DNA of 64,000 bases, from contig JBILGC010000001.1 in assembly GCA_044351265.1 (NCBI GenBank), positions 1 to 64,000 on the forward strand, written 5' to 3'. Below are positions 42,628 through 50,010 of the stretch, one piece after another. The DNA comes from JAJTFA01 sp044351265. Its GTDB lineage: Bacteria; Bacteroidota; Bacteroidia; UKL13-3. Below the pieces are notes generated by a model, which searched no databases, was not told the DNA's origin, and saw only the letters and a list, made by a program, of their open reading frames with translations. The first letter of the stretch is position 1, and each line of letters opens with the position of its first letter. The position numbers were made by a program, and so were the translations under genes.

Positions 42628-42805
42628 ATCTATTCTATCCATTGAATGCCGCAACAGTCAAAATCTTTGATTTTGCTCTGATGCGAGCATCCTCGAAAAA
42701 TTACGCAAACCCTGTTTGCTATTTTTCGGGACTAGGTGACCATATCTTCTATCCATTCAATATCGCAAATATCTTTAATCTGTGCTACAAATCAAGCAAT
42801 GGCGC
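42628..42805 (+). repeat. Diverged tandem repeat with tRNA-Arg-like segment
   Basis: Segments starting at 42633 and 42747 are about 114 bp apart and share TTCTATCCATT, CGCAA, ATCTTT and a final GCA with scattered changes. The first begins with 19 bp (42628-42646) identical to 40510-40528 in tRNA-Arg. Confidence 0.5.
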
Positions 42806-42820
42806 AATTTTTAGCTTGCC

Positions 42821-44908
42821 TTATTTTACTACACTTCCGGGCTCAATATCTTTTTCAGGGCCTACGCTGTATAGCTTACCAAAATCATTTCCTGCCATTA
42901 GTAACATACCTTGACTTTCTATGCCGCGTATTTTTCGTGGTGCCAAGTTTGCTACCACCGTTACCAATTTGCCCACCAACTCCTCCGGTTTATAATACTC
43001 TGCAATGCCCGATAAAATGGTGCGTTGCTCAAAGCCTAAATCAACTGTTAGCTTTAATAACTTATCTGCCTTGGGCACACGCTCTGCAGATAAAACTTTC
43101 CCTACACGCAAATCTATTTTATCAAAATCATCATATGCAATATCCCCTTTTACAACATTGAGCTTTGCGGGCTCAGCCGTTGCTTGCATTTCATTATCTT
43201 TCTTAATTTGGGCAAGCCTTTCAATTTGTTTTTGTACTTCTTCGTCCTCTATGGGTTTAAACAGAATGGATGCTTCGTTGAGTTGATGGCCTTCACCTAA
43301 AAATTCAAGACTCTCAAAAAAGTGAATATCCCACAATTTCTTATCAAATGTAAGTTTAAGCAATGCTGCAATTTTATCTGATGTGTTTGGCAAAAATGGT
43401 CGTCCTGCAATGCTTAATGCTGCGGCAATCTGCAAACCCATATGCAATACACTGGCAGTTTTTTCCTTATCGGTTTTTATGAGATGCCAGGGCTCCAGCT
43501 CAGCCAGATACTTATTGCCTAAGCGTGCAATATTCATGAGTTCAGCTTGCGCTTCTCTAAAACGGAAATGATGCAGTGCCTCTTCCATCACATGAAAACC
43601 AAACTTTATTTCTTTGCGGTATTGGTTGTCTTGCGCATGATGAGTGCTGTTATAGGCGGGTACTTTTCCATCAAAAAATTTCCAAGTAAGCACCATTACG
43701 CGATTCACAAAGTTGCCAAGTATAGAAACAAGCTCACTGTTTACACGCTGCTGATAATCTTTCCAGCTAAAGTCACTATCCTTGGTTTCAGGAGCAATAG
43801 AGGTGAGTACATAGCGCAACTCATCCTCCCTACCCGGAAAATCATTCAGGTACTCATGCAGCCATACAGCCCAATTGCGCGAAGTAGAAATTTTATCGCC
43901 CTCCAAATTCAGAAACTCATTGGCCGGCACATTATCAGGTAAAACAAACTCACCCTGTGCGTGCAAGATGGCAGGAAATATGAGGCAGTGAAACACAATA
44001 TTGTCTTTACCAATAAAATGTAACAAACGTGTTCCGCTATTTTTATCCCAGTAGTCGTGCCAGTTTTTTCCATTGGCTTCGCACCATGCTTTAGTAGCTG
44101 ATACATAACCGATGGGTGCATCAAACCAAACATACAGCACTTTGCCTTCGGCACCTTTTACAGGTACAGGCACACCCCAATACAAATCACGTGTAATGGC
44201 ACGTGGCTGCAAGCCGGCATCCAGCCAGCTTTTACATTGGCCAAACACGTTTACTTTCCAGTCGTCTTTATGCTTATTTATATACTCATTTAAAAAAGTT
44301 TCCTGCAATTGATCTAGCGGCAGATACCAATGGCTGGTGGTTTTAAGAACAGGTGTATTACCACTGATGGCTGAGCGCGGATTAATTAAATCTTTAGGGC
44401 TTAAACTGGTACCACATTTTTCGCATTGATCTCCGTATGCACTGCCATTTCCGCAGCGGGGGCAAGTGCCTGTAATATAACGATCGGCCAGAAACTGTTT
44501 TTGCTCCTCATCATAATACTGCTCCTCTGTTTTTTCAATAAAGCCGCCCTTTTCATGCATCACCTTAAAAAAATCAGATGCTGTTTCGGCATGTAATTTT
44601 TCTGAGGTGCGGTGATAGATATCGAAAGAAATTCCAAATCGGGCAAAACTATCTTTCATCAGGTTATGATACTTATCTACCAGTTGCTGGGGAGTAATGC
44701 CTTCCTTTTTTGCTTTTAGGGTAATGGCAACGCCATGCTCATCACTGCCGCACACAAACAATACATCTTTGCCTGAAAGGCGCAGATAGCGGGCATAAAT
44801 ATCGGCAGGCAAATAGCAACCCGCTAAATGGCCTATATGCACAGGACCATTGGCATAAGGCAGCGCTGCTGTAATTAATGTTCTTTTAGGTTCTGATGTT
44901 GTCGTCAT
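42821..44908 (-). CDS. metG: Methionyl-tRNA synthetase
   Basis: A 695-residue class I synthetase that charges tRNA-Met. It has the HIGH box in PYANGPVHIGHLAG, a zinc knuckle region (CPRCGNGSAYGDQCEKCG), the KMSKS-equivalent GDKISTSRNWAVW, an anticodon-binding helical domain, and a C-terminal OB-fold tRNA-binding domain (KIDLRVGKVLSAERVPKADK), so it is the long dimeric form. ATG 44908 is chosen because the family N-terminus follows it (KRTLITAALPYANG). An earlier in-frame ATG adds 24 unlike residues. It stands alone. Confidence 0.96.
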   Translation of the reverse strand: MTTTSEPKRTLITAALPYANGPVHIGHLAGCYLPADIYARYLRLSGKDVLFVCGSDEHGVAITLKAKKEGITPQQLVDKYHNLMKDSFARFGISFDIYHRTSEKLHAETASDFFKVMHEKGGFIEKTEEQYYDEEQKQFLADRYITGTCPRCGNGSAYGDQCEKCGTSLSPKDLINPRSAISGNTPVLKTTSHWYLPLDQLQETFLNEYINKHKDDWKVNVFGQCKSWLDAGLQPRAITRDLYWGVPVPVKGAEGKVLYVWFDAPIGYVSATKAWCEANGKNWHDYWDKNSGTRLLHFIGKDNIVFHCLIFPAILHAQGEFVLPDNVPANEFLNLEGDKISTSRNWAVWLHEYLNDFPGREDELRYVLTSIAPETKDSDFSWKDYQQRVNSELVSILGNFVNRVMVLTWKFFDGKVPAYNSTHHAQDNQYRKEIKFGFHVMEEALHHFRFREAQAELMNIARLGNKYLAELEPWHLIKTDKEKTASVLHMGLQIAAALSIAGRPFLPNTSDKIAALLKLTFDKKLWDIHFFESLEFLGEGHQLNEASILFKPIEDEEVQKQIERLAQIKKDNEMQATAEPAKLNVVKGDIAYDDFDKIDLRVGKVLSAERVPKADKLLKLTVDLGFEQRTILSGIAEYYKPEELVGKLVTVVANLAPRKIRGIESQGMLLMAGNDFGKLYSVGPEKDIEPGSVVK

Positions 44909-45051
44909 ATAAAAGCATTGCAAATTACGGCAAATTGAACGAAAGCGAAAACGATAAATGAAAGGTCTTCTTGAACTCAATCAGATGCTGGAATACACTG
45001 TATAACGCTTGCTGTTTTTTTACATCTTTGCATGCCTATTGACTACAAATT

Positions 45052-45549
45052 ATGGAGCCTTTTAATGAAACACAGGAAGCAAAGTATAGCAACTGGAAAC
45101 TGATATGGTTACCCATTGTTGCAGCTTTCTTTTTTGCTGATTTATTTCTTGACAATGAACGGGCGAGTCTGTTGTTTTGGTTACCCGGAATAATAGTTAC
45201 TGCTCTTTTGGTCATAATTATTCGTTTACTCCATCTAGATACAAGAATTGATGAAAGCGGTATTTCTGTAAAATTTAGCCTGCTTATGTCTAGACCAAAA
45301 AAATATTTATGGGATGACATTAACCGAGCGGAGATTAAAAGATATAGTCCAATTAAAGAATACGGAGGTTGGGGTTTTCGGCTGGGTTTATTTAGTAATA
45401 AACGCGCTTATAGCATTTCGGGTAATATAGGTTTGAAGCTCACGCTCAAAAACGGGCAAACCGTGATGGTTGGGACCAAAAAAGCTGAGGCATTGCAAGC
45501 GTACTTGGAATATCTGAAATGTGCACATCAGGTTGCTGCTTTAAAATAG
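45052..45549 (+). CDS. Membrane protein with PH-like C-terminal domain, unknown function
   Basis: A 165-residue protein. Two membrane helices lie at about 18-34 (LIWLPIVAAFFFADLF) and 42-61 (LLFWLPGIIVTALLVIIIRL). They are followed by a beta-rich cytoplasmic domain (about 65-160: LDTRIDESGISVKFSLL, KKYLWDDINRAEIK, LKLTLKNGQTVMVGTKKAEA) resembling bacterial PH-like domains. No catalytic residues are seen. It has its own upstream spacer with TTTG about 22 nt before the ATG. It converges on the FAD enzyme gene. Confidence 0.6.
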   Translation: MEPFNETQEAKYSNWKLIWLPIVAAFFFADLFLDNERASLLFWLPGIIVTALLVIIIRLLHLDTRIDESGISVKFSLLMSRPKKYLWDDINRAEIKRYSPIKEYGGWGFRLGLFSNKRAYSISGNIGLKLTLKNGQTVMVGTKKAEALQAYLEYLKCAHQVAALK

Positions 45550-45568
45550 CTGTATAAATGCTGCTGAA

Positions 45569-46792
45569 TTACTTAGAGGCACCAAGGCCTGCCAGGTAAC
45601 CGGTGGTCCATGCTGCCTGAAAATTAAAGCCTCCGGTTATGCCATCTATATCCAAAATTTCGCCTGCAAAATGTATGTCTTTGCAGCGCTTACTTTGCAT
45701 GGTTTTAAAATCAATATCATCTAACCCAATACCACCGCAGGTTACAAACTCTTCCTTAAAAGGAGTTTTGCCTTTTACTTGGTAGGTATCATAAAGCAAA
45801 TTATTTACAAAACGATTTACATCCTCCTTTGAAATTTCGCCCCACTTCATTTTATCATTAATACCGGTTTTTTCAAACAGATAATGCAGTAAACGTTTGG
45901 GCAATATAAAAGGGAACAGCACATTGATTTGCTTGGAAGGATTAGCAGCTTTTAAATTCATGAGCTCTAGGCGTGCTACTTCCTCTTTCTTTTCATTCAT
46001 CCAATTTATCTGTACCTGAAAATTGTAATCTTTTTCTGCAAGTATGCGTGCTCCGTAAGATGATAATTTTAATATGGCAGGTCCGCTAAGTCCCCAATGT
46101 GTAATGAGCACCGGTCCACTAAATTCCAGTTTGGTATCTAAAATTTTTGCTTTGGCAGGATTAACAGAAATGCCCTGAAGGTTTGCCAATTCTTCATCCT
46201 GAATATTAAAGGTGAAAAGAGAAGGCACAGGCTCAATAATTTCATGGCCCAATTCTTTAATCCAATTTAATCCCTCAATTTTAGGGCTGCCACCACATGC
46301 AACAATTAGTTTATCACATTCCATTTTTTCGCCACTGCCCAATTTTAATTCAAAACCACCATGGAAACGCGGAGTTATCTGCTTAACCTCTGTTTGATCC
46401 TTAATTTCTATTTTTAACTTTTTAGCTTCTTTTAGCAGGCATTTTATAATGGTTTCAGAGTTATCGGTGGTGGGGAACATTCGGCCATCTTCCTCCGTCT
46501 TTAATTTCACCCCTCTTTCTTCAAACCATTTAACGGTATCGGTGGTCATAAACCTGCTGAATGCACTTTTAAGTTGCTTCTCTCCTCTTGGGTATGAAAG
46601 CGATAACTGTTTCAGATCAAAACAGGCATGCGTAACATTGCAACGCCCACCCCCGGAAACAGCCACCTTGCTTAAAAGCTTATTGGTTTTTTCCAGAATA
46701 ATAACCTCTGCATCGTTATTTGCCTGAGCACAGGTTATGGCAGCAAAAAAACCTGCTGCTCCTCCTCCTGCTACAACTACCTTTCTTTTCAA
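45569..46792 (-). CDS. HI0933-family NAD(P)/FAD-dependent oxidoreductase
   Basis: A 407-residue flavoprotein. The N-terminal Rossmann motif is VVVAGGGAAGFFAA, and AVSGGGRCNVTHACF and DGRMFPTTDNSETII are family marks. The C-terminus reads GGIGLDDIDFKTMQSKRCKD and LDIDGITGGFNFQAAW. The family includes BaiN/YhiN-type enzymes of poorly known substrate. The start codon appears to be TTG at 46792 (MKRKVVVAGG), since no ATG precedes the Rossmann strand. A -7 element (TACTTTTG) lies 42 bp upstream. Confidence 0.85.
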   Translation of the reverse strand: MKRKVVVAGGGAAGFFAAITCAQANNDAEVIILEKTNKLLSKVAVSGGGRCNVTHACFDLKQLSLSYPRGEKQLKSAFSRFMTTDTVKWFEERGVKLKTEEDGRMFPTTDNSETIIKCLLKEAKKLKIEIKDQTEVKQITPRFHGGFELKLGSGEKMECDKLIVACGGSPKIEGLNWIKELGHEIIEPVPSLFTFNIQDEELANLQGISVNPAKAKILDTKLEFSGPVLITHWGLSGPAILKLSSYGARILAEKDYNFQVQINWMNEKKEEVARLELMNLKAANPSKQINVLFPFILPKRLLHYLFEKTGINDKMKWGEISKEDVNRFVNNLLYDTYQVKGKTPFKEEFVTCGGIGLDDIDFKTMQSKRCKDIHFAGEILDIDGITGGFNFQAAWTTGYLAGLGASK

Positions 46793-46834
46793 AATGAGCT
46801 AGAATTTTAAGTTAAGCGACTAAAAAAGTCGGTG

Positions 46835-46842
46835 CAAAAGTA
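46835..46842 (-). promoter_or_regulatory. -7 element TACTTTTG for the HI0933-family gene
   Basis: An exact TAnnTTTG match on the minus strand in the 70-bp gap after the geranylgeranyl-reductase-like gene. A small hairpin (CGACT/AGTCG, 46818-46832) lies in the predicted leader. Confidence 0.5.
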
Positions 46843-46862
46843 GCAATAATTTCAGAATTGCC

Positions 46863-48110
46863 TCAATCGTTTAACAGCAGTTTGGCGTAGAAAAGCGGAT
46901 TACGCAACTTGGCCCTTAAATCAAGGTCTTCAAACATGCAACTGATTGTTTCTCTAAGCGCCTTATTTTTGTTGGCTTTATTAACCACAAAGTTAAACAG
47001 CCAGGGGTATTTACATAGTTTTTGCATGGTATGGCTTAATTTTAGCTCATCCCATTGCCTATTGTAAAAAGCTAAATCATAACGCTTTAAGAATTCTTCA
47101 TCAAATTTATTGGCTTTAATTGCCTCCTCTATAACAGAGGCTGCCATCATGCCGCTGTATAGGGCATTGCCTATACCTTCACCGGTAAATGGGTCAATTA
47201 AAGAGCCTGCATCTCCTACCAAAAGGTATCCGTTTCCGGAAAGACTTCTTTTTTTTGAGCCCAGCGGCAAACCCCAGCCTTGTATTTTGCCCTGCAATGT
47301 GGCATTTTTAAATCTGTCTTTAATTTTAGGATTATTGGCAATAGCTCTGAGCATGTCGGCTTTGAGGTTCACCTTTTTCTTGCTCACGGTAGCACTAAGC
47401 ATGCCCGCACCCACATTGGCTTCTCCGTTTGGTAAAGGGAAAATCCAGAAATACCCCGGTAGCAATTCTTCTAAAAAGTGTAACTCAATAAAGTTTTGCG
47501 GATGCATGCCCTCTACCCCTTTATAGTAAGCCCTAATACCCGCACAATAGTGATTATTCTCCTTTGATATACCTGCCAGTTTCTTGGCAACAATAGAGCG
47601 GTCGCCTTCGGCACCAATCAATAGATGTATGCCGCTAATGGTTTCGGTTTTGCCATTTTGGGAATACCTGATTTCTGAAATGCCTTGGTTTTGATTAATT
47701 TCAGTTACCTCAGCACCTTGCAGCACATTTGCAAATCGTGTGTCAATAAGCTTAAACAGCTCATGGTCAAAATGCATTCTTTTGGCAATAAAACCCGGTG
47801 GATGGGCCTGATTGCTCATGTCTGATTTAAACGGAATATCAATGTGCTTCCCGTTTGGTGCTACAAACTTTACCCCCCAGCTATCAATGAATTTATCGGT
47901 TTGTGCTGCAAACTGATGCACAATTTGAGGATTTAGTTCATTGAGCACATACACGGTTTTGCCACTCAGGGCATCACCACAAATCTTATCGCGTGGAAAA
48001 GTTTGCTTTTCGAGAATGGTGTGCGGTATGCCCTGCTTGGCCAAAAAAAGAGAGGTGGCACAACCGGCAGGCCCTGCTCCAATTATTACAATCTGATGAG
48101 TTGAAAGCAT
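46863..48110 (-). CDS. Geranylgeranyl reductase-family FAD oxidoreductase
   Basis: A 415-residue flavoprotein. It has the dinucleotide motif VIIGAGPAGCATSLFLAKQG at residue 7, then EKQTFPRDKICGDALSG, and the second FAD motif LLVGDAGSLIDPFTGEGIGNALYSG near residue 290. This is the pattern of the geranylgeranyl reductase group, which saturates isoprenoid double bonds. In Bacteroidota the substrate is often unclear and could be a menaquinone or lipid side chain. It is divergent from the MscS gene across about 130 bp. Confidence 0.85.
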   Translation of the reverse strand: MLSTHQIVIIGAGPAGCATSLFLAKQGIPHTILEKQTFPRDKICGDALSGKTVYVLNELNPQIVHQFAAQTDKFIDSWGVKFVAPNGKHIDIPFKSDMSNQAHPPGFIAKRMHFDHELFKLIDTRFANVLQGAEVTEINQNQGISEIRYSQNGKTETISGIHLLIGAEGDRSIVAKKLAGISKENNHYCAGIRAYYKGVEGMHPQNFIELHFLEELLPGYFWIFPLPNGEANVGAGMLSATVSKKKVNLKADMLRAIANNPKIKDRFKNATLQGKIQGWGLPLGSKKRSLSGNGYLLVGDAGSLIDPFTGEGIGNALYSGMMAASVIEEAIKANKFDEEFLKRYDLAFYNRQWDELKLSHTMQKLCKYPWLFNFVVNKANKNKALRETISCMFEDLDLRAKLRNPLFYAKLLLND

Positions 48111-48225
48111 GCTAAATTACATTGCAATGATAATAGGCTAAAAGCAAATATTGTTATCTTATGCACAAACGGCTTGAAAAACAATACTTATGAATGCACC
48201 TGCCCCTACTAATTACTCATATCAT

Positions 48226-48233
48226 TACATTTG
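48226..48233 (+). promoter_or_regulatory. -7 element TACATTTG four bases before an ATG
   Basis: An exact TAnnTTTG match ends four bases before the ATG at 48238. If used, the channel gene has a leaderless transcript, and an upstream in-frame ATG at 48190 is not the start. Confidence 0.5.
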
Positions 48234-48237
48234 CGCA

Positions 48238-49326
48238 ATGGAACAAGCCGACTGGTTAAATACGGATTTTTTGGGCAACACCCTCAGAGATTATGCTTGG
48301 TGCATGAGCATCCTGTTACTGGGTATTTTATTAAAAAGATTTGGCGCCACATTTTTAAGCCGTCAATCTTTTCGAATATTCAAGCAATTTTCGAAAAATC
48401 AGTTTTCGGAAGTATTTGTTGAATTGCTCCGAAAACCGATTGAACAATTGCTTTTATTGCTGATATTATATTTTGCTTTTGCGCGACTCAATTTCCCTGA
48501 AAACTGGAATTTGGTACCCGATACCCAATATGGGCTACGCTGGTGTATTGATGCACTATATGGAATTGCATTGTTTGTGGTAATTGCCAAAATACTGCTA
48601 AAGGCAACCGACTTTTTTGCCTACGTGTTGCAAAACAGAGAAGAGTCGCCTGTATCCTTTGAGTTATCGAATTTCCTTAAGGAACTAATTAAAGTAGTGC
48701 TTGTTGTATTGTGCGTATTTGCGGGCCTTAGGTTTGTATTTGATGTAAATATTACTGCACTTGTTGCCTCTTTAGGTATAGGTGGATTGGCAGTGGCTTT
48801 GGCAGCTCAGGATACGCTGGCAAACCTGCTTGGATCTTTTGTAATTTATCTGGACAAACCTTTTAAGGCAGGCGATTTAATAGAGGCTGATGGCATTACC
48901 GGCCGCATTGAACATGTGGGTTTCAGAACCACACGCATACGCACATTGGAAAAAAGCCTGATAACAGTGCCCAATAAAAAGTTAATTGATACGGCATTAA
49001 ACAACATCACCTTGAGTGACATGAGAAGGGTACGCTTCAACATTGCATTAACTTATAATAGCAAACCTGAGCAGATAATCGGTATTATTGATGAAATAAA
49101 ATCAATTATAGTTTCACACCCGAAAACAGGAGATGAATTTGTGGTGCGTTTTGTTGATTTCGACAGCAGCTCTCTGAATATTTTGGTAATTTATTTTGTG
49201 AAAAGCAATGAATTTGAAGTAATGGTTGATGTGAAAGAGCAAATTAATTTAAACATCATGAAAATCATAGAGAAGCATGGCTGTGCCTTTGCTTTCCCTA
49301 CTCAAACCATTCACCTGCAGCAATAA
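48238..49326 (+). CDS. MscS-family mechanosensitive channel
   Basis: A 362-residue inner-membrane channel. Hydrophobic segments occupy about 18-35, 72-90, 104-125 and 150-170. The pore-lining helix and beta domain signature reads LVASLGIGGLAVALAAQDTL and then NLLGSFVIYLDKPFKAGDLI. The C-terminal alpha/beta domain ends near residue 360. It opens on membrane stretch to release solutes. ATG 48238 is favoured over 48190 because of the promoter element just before it. It is divergent from the geranylgeranyl-reductase-like gene. Confidence 0.9.
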   Translation: MEQADWLNTDFLGNTLRDYAWCMSILLLGILLKRFGATFLSRQSFRIFKQFSKNQFSEVFVELLRKPIEQLLLLLILYFAFARLNFPENWNLVPDTQYGLRWCIDALYGIALFVVIAKILLKATDFFAYVLQNREESPVSFELSNFLKELIKVVLVVLCVFAGLRFVFDVNITALVASLGIGGLAVALAAQDTLANLLGSFVIYLDKPFKAGDLIEADGITGRIEHVGFRTTRIRTLEKSLITVPNKKLIDTALNNITLSDMRRVRFNIALTYNSKPEQIIGIIDEIKSIIVSHPKTGDEFVVRFVDFDSSSLNILVIYFVKSNEFEVMVDVKEQINLNIMKIIEKHGCAFAFPTQTIHLQQ

Positions 49327-49411
49327 GGCGCAGTGAAGACCTTCATGGTTTCTTTTTTCATCATCCAATCGAATGTTATTTATGCCAATATGTCAATGGC
49401 TTGATTTTTGG

Positions 49412-49419
49412 TAACTTTG
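49412..49419 (+). promoter_or_regulatory. -7 element TAACTTTG
   Basis: An exact TAnnTTTG match 20 nt before the ATG at 49440, in the gap after the MscS gene. Confidence 0.5.
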
Positions 49420-49439
49420 CGACTACTGATTTAACCCGG

Positions 49440-49940
49440 ATGAACAGACTTAATCATTTACCTGACGAAGCACGCGTGTGGCTTTATGCTGCGAACAGGA
49501 CTATAACAGCTGCAGAGCAGGAGCAAATGCATGAAGAGGCGAGGCAATTCATAAATGGATGGACCTCACATGAGCATAAAATGGATGCAGCATTTGATAT
49601 TATTCATGACATATTTCCTGTACTTGCTTTAAATGAATCGGTGAATGCGGCCAGTGGCTGCGGTATTGATAAATCTGTTGCCTTTTTTAAAAAACTGGAA
49701 AATACCTTAGGCATATTGCTATTTAACCGCCTACAAATTGAGGTGCTGACTGCAGAGGGATTAATCATTACCCAAAAACAGGCATTGGCAGATATGCTTG
49801 ATTCCGGACAAATCACTTCTTCTTCCACCACCTTTAACAAACAAATTAACACCATGGGGCAGCTAAAAACAGATTTTGAAATTCCCATTCACAAAGCCTG
49901 GTTTTACCCATCACTGCCTGCCACTAAAAAAGTGTCGTAG
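49440..49940 (+). CDS. Conserved Bacteroidota protein often mislabelled ABC transporter ATPase
   Basis: A 166-residue soluble protein. Its pattern LPDEARVWLYAANRTITAAE, NESVNAASGCGIDKSVAFFK and TTFNKQINTMGQL matches a small Bacteroidota family that databases often call 'ABC transporter ATPase'. No Walker A, signature or Walker B motif exists, so that label is unsupported here. A conserved Cys-Gly-Ile-Asp (SGCGIDKS) is the only possible functional site seen. It is upstream of ftsH with 70 bp between. Function is unknown. Confidence 0.75.
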   Translation: MNRLNHLPDEARVWLYAANRTITAAEQEQMHEEARQFINGWTSHEHKMDAAFDIIHDIFPVLALNESVNAASGCGIDKSVAFFKKLENTLGILLFNRLQIEVLTAEGLIITQKQALADMLDSGQITSSSTTFNKQINTMGQLKTDFEIPIHKAWFYPSLPATKKVS

Positions 49941-50010
49941 CTCCGTGTTTGCCAATCAAACAATTTGTTGCTATTCTTGCTTATTATAATTCATACTTTA
50001 ACTCAAATAA

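Larger units (their letters stand above)
42237..42820. other. Intergenic region with degenerate repeats
   Basis: No convincing gene. It contains a possible minus-strand -7 element TACTTTTG (42456-42463), the right copy of the 20-bp direct repeat (42520-42539), a 19-bp match to tRNA-Arg (42628-42646), a diverged tandem repeat (42628-42805) and an imperfect hairpin (42691-42730). Confidence 0.5.

Noticed and set aside
42606..43161. Plus-strand open frames across the repeat region and metG end
   Set aside because: They run through diverged non-coding repeats and antisense to metG; no ribosome-binding site or motif supports them.
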